DNA of 35,242 bases from an uncultured Pelagibacteraceae bacterium (GTDB lineage Bacteria; Pseudomonadota; Alphaproteobacteria; Pelagibacterales; Pelagibacteraceae): contig CACLKK010000008.1 of assembly GCA_902607525.1 (NCBI GenBank), positions 1 through 35,242 of the forward strand, given 5' to 3'. The position numbers and the translations under genes were made by a program. A model generated the notes under the pieces. The model did not search any database, had not been told where the DNA came from, and saw only the letters and a list, made by a program, of their open reading frames with translations. This document shows positions 1 to 9,642 of this stretch, piece by piece (position 1 is the first letter of the stretch; each line of letters starts with the position of its first letter).

Positions 1-22
1 ACAAAAAATGAGAGGAATATAA

Positions 23-1054
<1,032 letters not shown>

Positions 1055-1075
1055 TTAAGGTTTATATTGTGAATT

Positions 1076-1924
1076 ATGGATACAAGTCGTGATGATGTTG
1101 GCATATCAATTCGTTCTGCTTTTTTAAGAAAAGGAACTCAACAAAGATTTTCTTTATTTGCATTAACAGTACTATCAGTATTACTTATTTTTCTTGAGAC
1201 TATCGAAACAAAGCCGCTTGATAGAATAAGAGCATTTATTAAAGATACAATTTTCAGAGGGTCGCTGGTGGCCTCGTACCCAACAAAAACCGTTTCAAGT
1301 GCATATGGTTTTTTTGAAAGGCACATAAATCTTTATAGTGAGTATAATGAATTAATAGAAGAAAATAATAAATTAAAAAACAATATTTCTAAATCTGATT
1401 TTCTTGAATTAGAAAATTCACAACTAAGAAAATTGATAGAAGAGCAAGTTTCTTCACCGACAAACCTTGTAAGCTCAAGGGTTATGCTGGATAAACAAAG
1501 CCCATATCTTAATTCATTTGTTATTAATATTGGGAGCAATAAAAATATAAAAAATGGAATGACCGTTTTGAGTGGAAAATATTTTATTGGAAGAATAGTT
1601 GATGTAAATTATTTTTCATCTCGAGTATTACTCGTTTCTGATCTTAACAGTAAAATTCCAATTATAACAGAACCTTCAGGAAGTCATGCTATTTTAAGTG
1701 GACATGGCAAGAATGAACCAACTTTAGAATATCTACCAGAAAATCATGATATTCAAAATGGTGATAAAATTTACACATCTGGAAAAGAGGGTATTTTTAA
1801 TCCTGGCACTCCCATAGGAGAAGCTAAAGTTGAAAAAGATCAAGTGACTGTTTCGCTATTTTCTAATTTAGATCAAATTACCTTTGTAAATATTGTTTTA
1901 GGAGAAAAAGAGAAGAAAAATTAA
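1076..1924 (+). CDS. mreC: Cell shape-determining protein MreC
   Basis: A 282-residue bitopic inner-membrane protein of the elongasome; MreC connects cytoplasmic MreB to periplasmic PBP2. It has a short cytoplasmic N-terminus, one membrane segment at about residues 22-42, a predicted coiled coil rich in E, N, K and L at about 87-120, and then the glycine-containing beta-rich periplasmic domain ending near residue 275. Length is in the usual 270-330 range. It follows mreB by 21 bases and precedes mreD by 4 bases, which supports co-transcription. The assignment rests on both architecture and position. Confidence 0.93.
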   Translation: MDTSRDDVGISIRSAFLRKGTQQRFSLFALTVLSVLLIFLETIETKPLDRIRAFIKDTIFRGSLVASYPTKTVSSAYGFFERHINLYSEYNELIEENNKLKNNISKSDFLELENSQLRKLIEEQVSSPTNLVSSRVMLDKQSPYLNSFVINIGSNKNIKNGMTVLSGKYFIGRIVDVNYFSSRVLLVSDLNSKIPIITEPSGSHAILSGHGKNEPTLEYLPENHDIQNGDKIYTSGKEGIFNPGTPIGEAKVEKDQVTVSLFSNLDQITFVNIVLGEKEKKN

Positions 1925-1928
1925 ATTT

Positions 1929-2423
1929 ATGGCTTTTCATATTAAAGATTTTAAAACTAAGTTTTTTGAATTATTACCACTTTTATTGCTTTTTTTTATT
2001 TCTCTAAATGGCAGTTCTATAATTAACATAAAATTTTTTTCAGTAAATATTCATTATATACTTGTCTATTACTGGGTTTTAAGACATCCGCGAAGCTTAG
2101 GATATGGATTCATATTTTTATCAGGAATTATCAGCGATGTTGTTTTAGGATTTCCGCTGGGAATAAACGCTCTGTCATTGTTATTTGTGGCTGGAGTAGC
2201 AGCATATGTTAGGGTTGTAACTGTAAGAATAACATTAATAAATGATTGGATAAGCTTTGTCCCAGCATTATTATTTGCAAATATTGTTTATTTTATCTCT
2301 TTATATCTTTCAGATTATTCTGTTGATTATTTTTACTTATTAAAAAATTCAGCATTTACATTAATTTTTTATCCAGTTTTGTGGGGTATTTTTTCTTTAA
2401 TTATAAATTTTTCGAAGTCTTAA
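1929..2423 (+). CDS. mreD: Rod shape-determining membrane protein MreD
   Basis: A 164-residue, very hydrophobic protein with about five membrane segments (roughly residues 12-32, 42-60, 65-95, 108-130, 135-160). MreD is an inner-membrane partner of MreC and PBP2 in lateral wall elongation. The sequence itself is poorly conserved, so the call leans on size, topology and its location between mreC (4 bases upstream) and the PBP2 gene (4 bases downstream). A glycine- and proline-containing stretch around residue 70-85 (VLGFPLGINAL) is typical of the MreD family. Confidence 0.9.
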   Translation: MAFHIKDFKTKFFELLPLLLLFFISLNGSSIINIKFFSVNIHYILVYYWVLRHPRSLGYGFIFLSGIISDVVLGFPLGINALSLLFVAGVAAYVRVVTVRITLINDWISFVPALLFANIVYFISLYLSDYSVDYFYLLKNSAFTLIFYPVLWGIFSLIINFSKS

Positions 2424-2427
2424 TTTT

Positions 2428-4350
2428 ATGCGTAGTTTTTCAGAAACATTTCAAAACAAATCTAAATTAATTTCTAGGAGAATGTTTATCCTAACATCAA
2501 TCAAAATTGGAGTTTTTGTTAGCATTATTTCTAGACTTTTTTACTTACAAATTTCTGAAAATATTAAATACAGATCTTTGTCAGATAAAAATCGTTTTAG
2601 AGAATGGAAAATGGTTCCAGAAAGAGGAATTATAGAAGATTATTATGGTAATAAAATTGCAGATAATATTCAAACATTTCAGTTACATATGGTTCCAGAA
2701 GATGTTCCTAATATGGAGGAGTTATTTTTTAGATTAGCAAGAATAATTAATTTTACTGAAACAAGAAAAAGAATAATAATAAAAAGATTAAAAAAACGTA
2801 AGCGTTGGGAACCTATTGTTATTTCAGACAATTTAACCTGGGAAGAATTTTCTAAAGTAAATCTTTTTTTACATGAAATACAAGGAATAAAACCCGTCGT
2901 TGCTTTATCTAGAAAATATTCTGAAGACGGATCTACCTCACATTTAGTCGGATATGTTTCTGAAACAAGTATAAAGGACTTAGAAAATAATGAATATTTA
3001 GAAGAAGTAAATGTTCCTGGTTTAAAGATAGGAAAAAACGGTTTGGAAAAATTATTAAATCCTAAAATTATTGGCAAACCTGGAATTCAAAGATTCGAAG
3101 TAAATGCTTATGGAAAGAGGATTAAAGAGCTAGCATTAGTTAAAGGAATTGAAGGTCAAAATTTTAGAACAACTATAGACAAGGAAATTCAAAAATTTTC
3201 ACTTGAATTAATGAAAGAAAAAAGCGGATCAGTTTGTGTTATGGATATATATACAGGCGATATAATTTCTTTGGTATCCAGCCCAACCTTTGATCCAAAT
3301 AAGTTTGTACATGGAATAAGCCAAAAAGATTGGGACATTTTAATTAAAGATAAGAAAAAACCATTAATTAATAAACCGATGGCAGGACTTTATCCGCCTG
3401 GATCTACTATTAAACCTATTGTGGCTCTATCGGCTTTAGAAAACGATGTAATTAACCCTAAAAAAATTATTGAATGTAAAGGGAGCATAGAGTTTTACGG
3501 TCAAACATATCATTGTTGGAAAGAAAAAGGTCATGGATTTATGAGTCTAAGGAGTGCGATCAAGCAATCATGTGATGTTTATTTTTATGAAGTCGCACGA
3601 AGATTAGGAGTAGATAGACTTTCAGTTACAGCAAAAGATTTTGGATTAGGGAAAAAAGTTTTAAATTCATTTTATGAAGAGAAAGCTGGCGTTGTTCCAG
3701 ATACAAAATGGAAATTAAAAAATATTGGGAAAGGATGGGTTCTTGGAGAAACTTTAATTTCAGGAATCGGCCAAGGTTATTTTCAAAGTACACCTTTACA
3801 GTTATGTTTAATGATGGCACAGCTTGCTAATGGAGGATATGAAATTAAATCAAGAATAATTGATGATAAGCATGCATTGCAACCAGTCATCAATGCGTGG
3901 CGTGAAGAATTTACAAATAGAAACAGAGGCATAAATATAGATTCTCCTAATTTAAAAAAACTATATAGGAATCCAGAAAATATTAAATTTGTACTTGATG
4001 CTTTATATGGCGCTACCAATGAACCGATGGGAACGTCTTATAGATCTAGGCTAACAAAAGAATATCTGTATGCAGGAAAAACTGGAACGTCTCAAATAAG
4101 AAGAATTACCGCAGAAGAGAGAGAACAAAAACTAAAACAAAAAGATTTACCTTACGAAAGACGAGATCATGCACTATTTATAGCTTTTGCTCCTTATAAA
4201 AATCCAAGATATTCGATTAGTGTTGTTGTTGAGCACGGTGGCGCTGGAAGCTCAGGAGCTGCCCCTATTGCTAAAAAGGTAATAAAAAAACTTCTTCAAA
4301 GACATGAGTTGAGAAAAAAATTTCAATTAGATTTATTTCAAGAGGCTTAA
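2428..4350 (+). CDS. mrdA: Penicillin-binding protein 2 (elongation transpeptidase)
   Basis: A 640-residue class B penicillin-binding protein that cross-links peptidoglycan in the side wall, acting in the periplasm with RodA. A single N-terminal membrane anchor lies at about residues 21-42. The non-catalytic pedestal/dimerisation region follows (about 55-240). The transpeptidase domain holds the serine motif STIK with the nucleophile at Ser326 and Lys329, an SCD triad motif near residue 387 in place of the generic SxN (usual in PBP2), and KTGTSQ near residue 551. Length is typical (about 600-650). It is spaced 4 bases from mreD and 1 base from rodA, so translation is probably coupled. Confidence 0.96.
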   Translation: MRSFSETFQNKSKLISRRMFILTSIKIGVFVSIISRLFYLQISENIKYRSLSDKNRFREWKMVPERGIIEDYYGNKIADNIQTFQLHMVPEDVPNMEELFFRLARIINFTETRKRIIIKRLKKRKRWEPIVISDNLTWEEFSKVNLFLHEIQGIKPVVALSRKYSEDGSTSHLVGYVSETSIKDLENNEYLEEVNVPGLKIGKNGLEKLLNPKIIGKPGIQRFEVNAYGKRIKELALVKGIEGQNFRTTIDKEIQKFSLELMKEKSGSVCVMDIYTGDIISLVSSPTFDPNKFVHGISQKDWDILIKDKKKPLINKPMAGLYPPGSTIKPIVALSALENDVINPKKIIECKGSIEFYGQTYHCWKEKGHGFMSLRSAIKQSCDVYFYEVARRLGVDRLSVTAKDFGLGKKVLNSFYEEKAGVVPDTKWKLKNIGKGWVLGETLISGIGQGYFQSTPLQLCLMMAQLANGGYEIKSRIIDDKHALQPVINAWREEFTNRNRGINIDSPNLKKLYRNPENIKFVLDALYGATNEPMGTSYRSRLTKEYLYAGKTGTSQIRRITAEEREQKLKQKDLPYERRDHALFIAFAPYKNPRYSISVVVEHGGAGSSGAAPIAKKVIKKLLQRHELRKKFQLDLFQEA

Positions 4351-4351
4351 A

Positions 4352-5476
4352 ATGATACAAAACTATTTTCAAAAGAGTAATCAAAGTTTTAAAGAAAAAT
4401 TTTTTGCTTTGGATTTTATGCTAATTTTTCTAATTTTGTTATTAGGAATAATAAGTCTTTTTGCAATGTATTCTTCAGAAAGAGGAAATTTCTCATATCA
4501 TACTCAAAGTCATTTATATCGTTTCAGTGTATTTTTTTTACTTTTTATTGTAATTTCTTTTTTTAAAATTCAATTTTGGTACAAGTCAGCCTATCTATTT
4601 TATTTTTCAGTACTGGTTTTATTATTTGCTGTTGACTGGTTTGGTATTATAGCATCAGGATCAAAACGTTGGATAAGTTTATTTTTTATAAATCTTCAAC
4701 CCTCAGAGCTAATGAAAGTTTCTTTAATTGTTTTTTTAGCGAGGTATTATAATAAAATTCCATCACAAAATGTTCATAATATAAAATATATAATAATACC
4801 TTTTCTAAGCTTTATGATCCCAGTTTTTCTAGTGGTATCTCAACCAGATTTAGGTACAGCAGTATTAATTGCCATCACTGGCCTCATCATAATTTGGTTA
4901 ACAGGATTTAGAATAAAATATTTTTTATATTCTTTTTTTGTTTTAATTTGTCTAGTTCCTGTTGGAATTTCTTTTTTAAAACCTTATCAGAAGTCACGAA
5001 TCTTAACTTTTTTAAATCCAGAAAGAGATCCTTTGGGAGCTGGATATCAAATCATTCAATCAAAAATTGCAGTAGGCTCTGGCGGGGTTTTTGGTAAAGG
5101 CTTTTTGCAAGGAAGTCAAAGCTACTTGGATTATTTACCAGAAAAGCATACGGATTTTATATTTACTTTATTTTCAGAAGAATTTGGTTTTGTAGGAGCG
5201 GTTTTAATTCTAATAATCTACGCGCTTATAATATATCGAATTGCTTTAGTTGGTAGAAACTCGAGAAATAACTTTGCAAGGCTGTTTTGTTACGGGTTTG
5301 CAGCTGCTTTTTTTGTTTATGTTACTGTTAATATGGCCATGGTCTTAGGACTACTACCAATAGTGGGAGCCCCTCTTCCAATCATGTCTTATGGTGGTTC
5401 ATCTATGCTTTCGGTAATGATAGGCCTGGGTATAGTAATGAGTTGTAAGCTACATCAAGACGAAGAAGTTCATTAA
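4352..5476 (+). CDS. rodA: Peptidoglycan glycosyltransferase RodA (SEDS family)
   Basis: A 374-residue multi-pass inner-membrane protein of the SEDS family, which polymerises lipid II into glycan strands as the partner of PBP2. About ten hydrophobic segments are visible. Family features include the GSKRWI stretch near residue 100, the LQPSELMK motif near 111, QPDLGTA near 164, the long periplasmic loop containing AVGSGG and LPEKHTDFIF (about 240-272), and GAPLPIMSYGGSS near residue 340. It starts 1 base after the mrdA stop. It is the last gene of the tight elongation cluster; a 110-base gap separates it from bactofilin. Confidence 0.96.
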   Translation: MIQNYFQKSNQSFKEKFFALDFMLIFLILLLGIISLFAMYSSERGNFSYHTQSHLYRFSVFFLLFIVISFFKIQFWYKSAYLFYFSVLVLLFAVDWFGIIASGSKRWISLFFINLQPSELMKVSLIVFLARYYNKIPSQNVHNIKYIIIPFLSFMIPVFLVVSQPDLGTAVLIAITGLIIIWLTGFRIKYFLYSFFVLICLVPVGISFLKPYQKSRILTFLNPERDPLGAGYQIIQSKIAVGSGGVFGKGFLQGSQSYLDYLPEKHTDFIFTLFSEEFGFVGAVLILIIYALIIYRIALVGRNSRNNFARLFCYGFAAAFFVYVTVNMAMVLGLLPIVGAPLPIMSYGGSSMLSVMIGLGIVMSCKLHQDEEVH

Positions 5477-5529
5477 AAAAAAATTTTTTACCTTTCTTCT
5501 AAAACAACCCAAGATTGTATTTTTTTCTT

Positions 5530-5553
5530 GAAATTAATACATTTTTTAATTTC
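5530..5553. repeat. AT-only inverted repeat between rodA and bactofilin
   Basis: GAAATTAA at 5530-5537 and TTAATTTC at 5546-5553 are perfect 8-base inverted arms around an 8-base loop. A run of six T follows at 5564-5569. It could be a weak terminator for the rod operon or part of the bactofilin promoter region. In sequence this AT-rich such a hairpin may also be chance, so the functional reading is weak. Confidence 0.3.
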
Positions 5554-5586
5554 TCAAACTAGGTTTTTTGTGCTTAAATCGGACAG

Positions 5587-6048
5587 ATGTTTAAATCTTT
5601 ATACAGCGCTGAAGGAAGTAAAATAAATCATAGCGGAAGATCTCATGTCGGAGAGACCATGCAGCTTGAAGGAGATCTAAGAAGTTCAGGCTCAATCGAT
5701 ATTGCTGGTTTAATAAATGGAAATATATTTGTTTCAGAAATGACTGTAACAGAAACCGGATCAATAAGAGGCACAGTAGAGGCAGCTACAATAGAGATCA
5801 ACGGACATGTGGAAGGAAAAATTTTAGCAGATTCTGTAATAGTAGGCAAAACAGCAGTAATTAAAGGCGATATTTTTTTCAAAAACACTTTAAAAACTGA
5901 AGAGGGCGCAGATATAGATGGTTACATCAAAAGGGCAAACAATGGAAAGTCAAATAGCGAAGAAGATATAGCCATTGAAGAGATAGTTGAAAGAAGCGAG
6001 TCGGCTCCAAAACCAATTCACGTAGTGCAGCAAAAAAAAGCTGTATAG
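5587..6048 (+). CDS. Bactofilin-family cytoskeletal protein
   Basis: A 153-residue bactofilin (PF04519), a small protein that polymerises without nucleotide into filaments used as scaffolds for cell-shape and envelope enzymes. The core, about residues 20-118, is a run of short beta-helical repeats with the pattern of alternating hydrophobic residues and turn glycines (for example GDLRSSGSIDIAGLINGNI, EINGHVEGKI, VIKGDIF). N- and C-terminal tails are short and polar, as in the family. Position just downstream of mre/mrd/rod genes fits a role in wall-growth geometry. The start ATG gives the expected short N-terminal tail. Confidence 0.92.
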   Translation: MFKSLYSAEGSKINHSGRSHVGETMQLEGDLRSSGSIDIAGLINGNIFVSEMTVTETGSIRGTVEAATIEINGHVEGKILADSVIVGKTAVIKGDIFFKNTLKTEEGADIDGYIKRANNGKSNSEEDIAIEEIVERSESAPKPIHVVQQKKAV

Positions 6049-6097
6049 TTTGTCACTTTCTATTTAAATTCCAAATAAGATATAAACTTAAGATATT

Positions 6098-7354
6098 ATG
6101 GACGGAGATAGTAATTCAAGATCTTCAGTAGGAGTTATTGGAGCTGGGATACAGGGTGTCTGCACTTCGCTCTATTTAATTAAAAAAGGTTTTAATGTAA
6201 CGCTTATTGATCGAGATGATCCAGGAAAGGTATCAGCATCTTACGGTAATGCTGGGCATTTTTCACCTTACGCCTCCGTGCCAATCAATAGACCAGATAT
6301 ATTGGTTGATGTGCCATCTATGTTGTTAAGTTCAAATGGGCCATTAGCTTTAAAATGGAATTATGTACCGAAGATGATCCCATGGTTTCTTAAATTTATA
6401 AAGAATTGTACTAAAAAAAATATGATGCATACTGCAAAATACATGCATCAAATTTTGGATTTAGCTTTACCAGCTTATGACGAGCTTTTTAAAGATGTTG
6501 ACGTTTCAGAACTTGTTGAAAACAAAGGTATTATTTATTTTTGGACAAATAAAGACTTAAAAAGCAGAGAATTGGAAATTAGTATAAGAAATCAACTCGG
6601 AGTAAAACAACAACCGCTAACTCCTCATGAAATTCATGATCTAGAACCTAATATTAAAAAAATTTATCACGGTGGAGTTTTATATCCTAACGCTAGACAT
6701 ACTAAAAATCCAAAAAAGATTTTGTTAAAGCTGTTAAATTTATTCATAGAAAAAGGTGGACGCTTTGAAAAGCAAAATGTACAATCAATCAGTTTCACTG
6801 AAGATGACAAACCAGTAATAAAGACAGATTTAAATTTTTATAAATTTGATAAAGCAGTTGTAACTTGTGGAGCCTTCTCAAAAAAAATGACTGACCAATT
6901 AGATGAAAAAATTCCTTTAGATACTGAAAGAGGATATCACATTCATTTTAAAGGTCATGATCATCTTCTTACAAGACCAGTAATTTTTTTAAATAGGGGT
7001 TTTGGCATAACGCCAATGGAACAAGGATTAAGAGTTGTTGGCACAGTAGAATTTGGAGGTCTTAATAATCCAGCCAGCAAAAAGAGAATTTTAAATCTTG
7101 TAAATAGTGCAAAATATCTATTTCCAGAACTTAAAGAACACAATGATGAATGGTTAGGCTTTAGACCTACTTTGCCAGATTTTTTACCCGTAATAGGACC
7201 TTCAAAAAATTATAAAAATATATTTTACTCTTTTGGACACCATCACTTAGGCTGGACTTTGGGAGCTATTTCTGGGAAAATAATTTCTGGAATGATTGCG
7301 GGAGAAAATACAAATTTGGATTTATCTCCATATAGCTCAACTAGATTTAATTAG
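6098..7354 (+). CDS. FAD-dependent D-amino-acid dehydrogenase-like oxidoreductase (DadA family)
   Basis: A 418-residue flavoenzyme of the DAO superfamily. The FAD-binding Rossmann motif GAGIQG is at about residues 15-20, with the acidic end of the second strand (LIDRDD) near 37-42 and the family's SYGNAGHFSP stretch near 49-58. The C-terminal GFRPTLPDFLPVIGPS block near 350-365 is typical of DadA-type enzymes, as is the HHHLGWTLG ending. Members oxidise D-amino acids (or related small amines) to oxo acids, passing electrons to the respiratory chain. Location after the cell-wall operon makes D-alanine released from peptidoglycan an attractive substrate, but that is inference; sarcosine/proline-type oxidases are related alternatives. 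Confidence 0.82.
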   Translation: MDGDSNSRSSVGVIGAGIQGVCTSLYLIKKGFNVTLIDRDDPGKVSASYGNAGHFSPYASVPINRPDILVDVPSMLLSSNGPLALKWNYVPKMIPWFLKFIKNCTKKNMMHTAKYMHQILDLALPAYDELFKDVDVSELVENKGIIYFWTNKDLKSRELEISIRNQLGVKQQPLTPHEIHDLEPNIKKIYHGGVLYPNARHTKNPKKILLKLLNLFIEKGGRFEKQNVQSISFTEDDKPVIKTDLNFYKFDKAVVTCGAFSKKMTDQLDEKIPLDTERGYHIHFKGHDHLLTRPVIFLNRGFGITPMEQGLRVVGTVEFGGLNNPASKKRILNLVNSAKYLFPELKEHNDEWLGFRPTLPDFLPVIGPSKNYKNIFYSFGHHHLGWTLGAISGKIISGMIAGENTNLDLSPYSSTRFN

Positions 7355-7362
7355 GTATTATT

Positions 7363-8262
7363 TTGTTTTCAAAAGACAAAACGGCATATATTTTCCTTAT
7401 CCTTGCAACTCTATTTTGGTCGGGAAATTTTATAGTAGGGAAGGCAGCAAGCTTCTTTGATATTCCTCCATTTACATTAAATTTTTATAGATGGACTTTT
7501 GCTTGGTTAATATTGGCTCCATTTACATTTAAAGAAATATTTAATAAAAAAAAATATATATTAGATAATATAAAATTAATCTTAGTTTTAGGGATTACAA
7601 GCATCACTGTATTTAATTCAATTGTTTATTATTCATTAAATTTTACTCAAGTAATTAGCGGTGTACTTATGATTTCAACTATCCCAGTAATGATAATCTT
7701 TTTCTGCTGGGTATTTAGAATAGAAAAGACAAATATTTATCAAATAATAGGAGTAATTCTTTCTTTATTGGGCGTTGTAGTAATACTTACTAAGGCTGAT
7801 TTATCAAAGCTTTTAAACTTGAGCTTTAACAAGGGCGACCTTTGGATGGTGGTTGCCATGTTTTCTTGGGCAATGTATTCAGCTTTACTTAGAAAGAAAA
7901 AATTTGAATTGTCACAAATTTCTTTATTACAAGTTATAATATCCTCCGGTTTAATTTTGTTACTTCCAGCTTACTTAATTGAGATGTCTTTAGGTTACAG
8001 AGCAAGTATTAATTTACCTTTTATATTAACTTTAAGTTATGTTGTTATTTTTCCTGGGTTAGCTTCATTTATTTTCTGGATCAAGGGAATAGCTATAATT
8101 GGGTCAAACAGATCTGGAATATTTTTACATTTAATGTCAATTTTTAGCACAACTCTGGCAATATTAATATTTAAAGAAAAATTTATGTTTTTTCATTTAA
8201 TAGGTGCAAGTTTTATTATTGCAGGTATTATTTTATCATCCAGAAGGAAAGCTAATGTCTGA
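7363..8262 (+). CDS. EamA/DMT-superfamily transporter
   Basis: A 299-residue inner-membrane protein with ten hydrophobic segments in two homologous halves, the arrangement of EamA (drug/metabolite transporter) permeases. The N-terminal FWSGNFIVGKAA stretch near residues 19-30 and the FPGLASFIFWIKGIAIIG region near 227-244 are characteristic. The substrate cannot be read from sequence; relatives export amino acids, metabolites or take up nucleotide sugars. The start is a TTG 8 bases after the preceding stop; no in-frame ATG would preserve the first membrane segment. The 3' end overlaps the msrB start by 8 bases, indicating translational coupling. Confidence 0.87.
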   Translation: MFSKDKTAYIFLILATLFWSGNFIVGKAASFFDIPPFTLNFYRWTFAWLILAPFTFKEIFNKKKYILDNIKLILVLGITSITVFNSIVYYSLNFTQVISGVLMISTIPVMIIFFCWVFRIEKTNIYQIIGVILSLLGVVVILTKADLSKLLNLSFNKGDLWMVVAMFSWAMYSALLRKKKFELSQISLLQVIISSGLILLLPAYLIEMSLGYRASINLPFILTLSYVVIFPGLASFIFWIKGIAIIGSNRSGIFLHLMSIFSTTLAILIFKEKFMFFHLIGASFIIAGIILSSRRKANV

Positions 8263-8620
8263 AAAATTAACAAACGAGCAAAAACATATCTTGTTTAACG
8301 AAGGCACGGAACCAGCAGGAAGTAGCTCATTAAATTATGAAAAGAGAGAAGGGCATTATTGTTGTGCTGGATGTGGAACGAAACTTTTTGAATCTACATC
8401 AAAGTATGAAAGTGGAAGCGGTTGGCCATCATTTTTTGAATCTGTACCTAATGTTTTTGAAACTAAAATCGATACTTTGATTGGATCTCCTAGAACCGAA
8501 TATCACTGTAAAAAATGTGGAGGACATCATGGTCATATTTTTGATGACGGGCCAAAACCCACTGGAAAAAGATACTGTAATAATGGTATATGTTTAGTAT
8601 TCGTACCAGAAAAAAAATAA
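8255..8620 (+). CDS. msrB: Peptide-methionine (R)-S-oxide reductase MsrB
   Basis: A 121-residue enzyme that reduces the R epimer of methionine sulfoxide in oxidised proteins. Structural zinc cysteines are visible as C37/C40 and C85/C88, the substrate region GSGWPSFF is at about 54-61, the HHGHIFDDGP block at about 91-100, and the catalytic cysteine is C108 in RYCNNG. A longer in-frame reading begins at 8204, but its extra 17 residues overlap the transporter gene and match no MsrB, while the ATG at 8255 follows AGAAGGA and gives the standard family length. It is followed 1 base later by a rhodanese gene. Confidence 0.95.
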   Translation: MSEKLTNEQKHILFNEGTEPAGSSSLNYEKREGHYCCAGCGTKLFESTSKYESGSGWPSFFESVPNVFETKIDTLIGSPRTEYHCKKCGGHHGHIFDDGPKPTGKRYCNNGICLVFVPEKK

Positions 8621-8621
8621 A

Positions 8622-8999
8622 ATGATTAAACAATTACCAAGCAAAGAAGTAGAAGAATATTTAAAAAACAATCCTAAATGCGTACTACTTGATGTTAGAA
8701 CAGAAGAAGAGTGGAATGAAGATGGAAGGCCCGATGGGGAAAAATTTGGTTTAAAAACATATTTTCTTCCTATTCAGTTTGCAGACAAAAGTTTAAATGA
8801 AAATTTTGAAGAAGAGTTTAAGAAACTAAACATTAAAGAAGACCACGAAATATTAACCATGTGCATGGGAGGAGTTAGATCTCAAGCTGTAGCAGAACTA
8901 ATAACACAAAAAAATTATAAGTGTATAAATATATCTGATGGTTTTTTAGGAAATAACGAAAATATTGGATGGAAAAGAAACAACCTACCCTGTAAGTAA
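8622..8999 (+). CDS. Single-domain rhodanese-like sulfurtransferase
   Basis: A 125-residue rhodanese domain. The conserved LLDVRTEEEW motif is at residues 22-31, and the active-site loop contains Cys81 followed by MGGVRS, the position that carries a persulfide in sulfurtransferases. The C-terminal block SDGFLGN near 106-112 corresponds to the usual GG-containing end of the domain. No signal peptide is present, so it is cytoplasmic. The neighbouring sulfur genes (MsrB, ETHE1-like hydrolase, CysE/CysK) make persulfide transfer plausible; the physiological donor and acceptor are unknown. The last 15 bases overlap a convergent methyltransferase gene. Confidence 0.9.
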   Translation: MIKQLPSKEVEEYLKNNPKCVLLDVRTEEEWNEDGRPDGEKFGLKTYFLPIQFADKSLNENFEEEFKKLNIKEDHEILTMCMGGVRSQAVAELITQKNYKCINISDGFLGNNENIGWKRNNLPCK

Positions 9000-9641
9000 T
9001 TTTTTTTTAAGAGTTACTCTAAATAATTTTCTTGGAAATTTACCCTCTTCAAATTTCTCAATATCTAAAATTTCAAAGCCTTTTGAAAGTTGATTTATTT
9101 TATCTTTGGAAAAAAAATGAACAATGAAACTATCATTTTCATAAAGATCTTCACCTATATGAGTCCCATTTTTATAGTCACCATCATCGGTATGACGAAC
9201 GGTGTATATATTAATTCCTTCGGGTTTTAAAATTCGCAATATTTCTTTACTTAAATTTTCAAGATCATAATTAGATAGTGCCATACAATAAAGCATGTGT
9301 GAGAAACATCCATCAATACTGTGGTTATCAAAAGGTAATTTTTTTCTTACATCAAAAATTTGTGTTTTTATAAACCCTGTAAGATTTAATTTTTTTGATT
9401 TATTATTAATAATTTCAATTGCCTTTTGACTATAATCTAAAGCTTCTACTTGAATAGAGTTTTGAGCAAAAAATATTGTATCTCTACCAAGACCTGCACC
9501 CAGTTCAACAATTTTTTTATTTTTAAAAAAATTAAGTGATTTAACTGCTGCTACGCTTGGCTCGTTGCCAAACATCTCAGGCTTACTCAAGAAACTTTTT
9601 TCCCAATGCTGAGATTGTTGGTCTAATTTTTTTTTATCCAA
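8985..9641 (-). CDS. Class I SAM-dependent methyltransferase
   Basis: A 218-residue Rossmann-fold methyltransferase. The SAM-binding motif I, VELGAGLGRDT, is near residues 45-55, the acidic end of strand 2 (ALDYS) near 72-76, and a motif resembling FSHMLYCMALS near 113-123. The fold is clear but the acceptor is not; the sequence resembles the broad group that includes tellurite/thiol-type methyltransferases (TehB/TPMT-like), which is inference. The start is a TTG 1 base beyond the peroxiredoxin stop, so the two minus-strand genes are coupled. The next in-frame methionine at residue 18 is a possible shorter start. Confidence 0.8.
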   Translation of the reverse strand: MDKKKLDQQSQHWEKSFLSKPEMFGNEPSVAAVKSLNFFKNKKIVELGAGLGRDTIFFAQNSIQVEALDYSQKAIEIINNKSKKLNLTGFIKTQIFDVRKKLPFDNHSIDGCFSHMLYCMALSNYDLENLSKEILRILKPEGINIYTVRHTDDGDYKNGTHIGEDLYENDSFIVHFFSKDKINQLSKGFEILDIEKFEEGKFPRKLFRVTLKKKLLTG

Positions 9642-9642
9642 T

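Noticed and set aside
2679-3077. A 132-codon minus-strand open frame inside mrdA
   Set aside because: Antisense to a clear PBP2 gene with no recognisable motif; a shadow frame.
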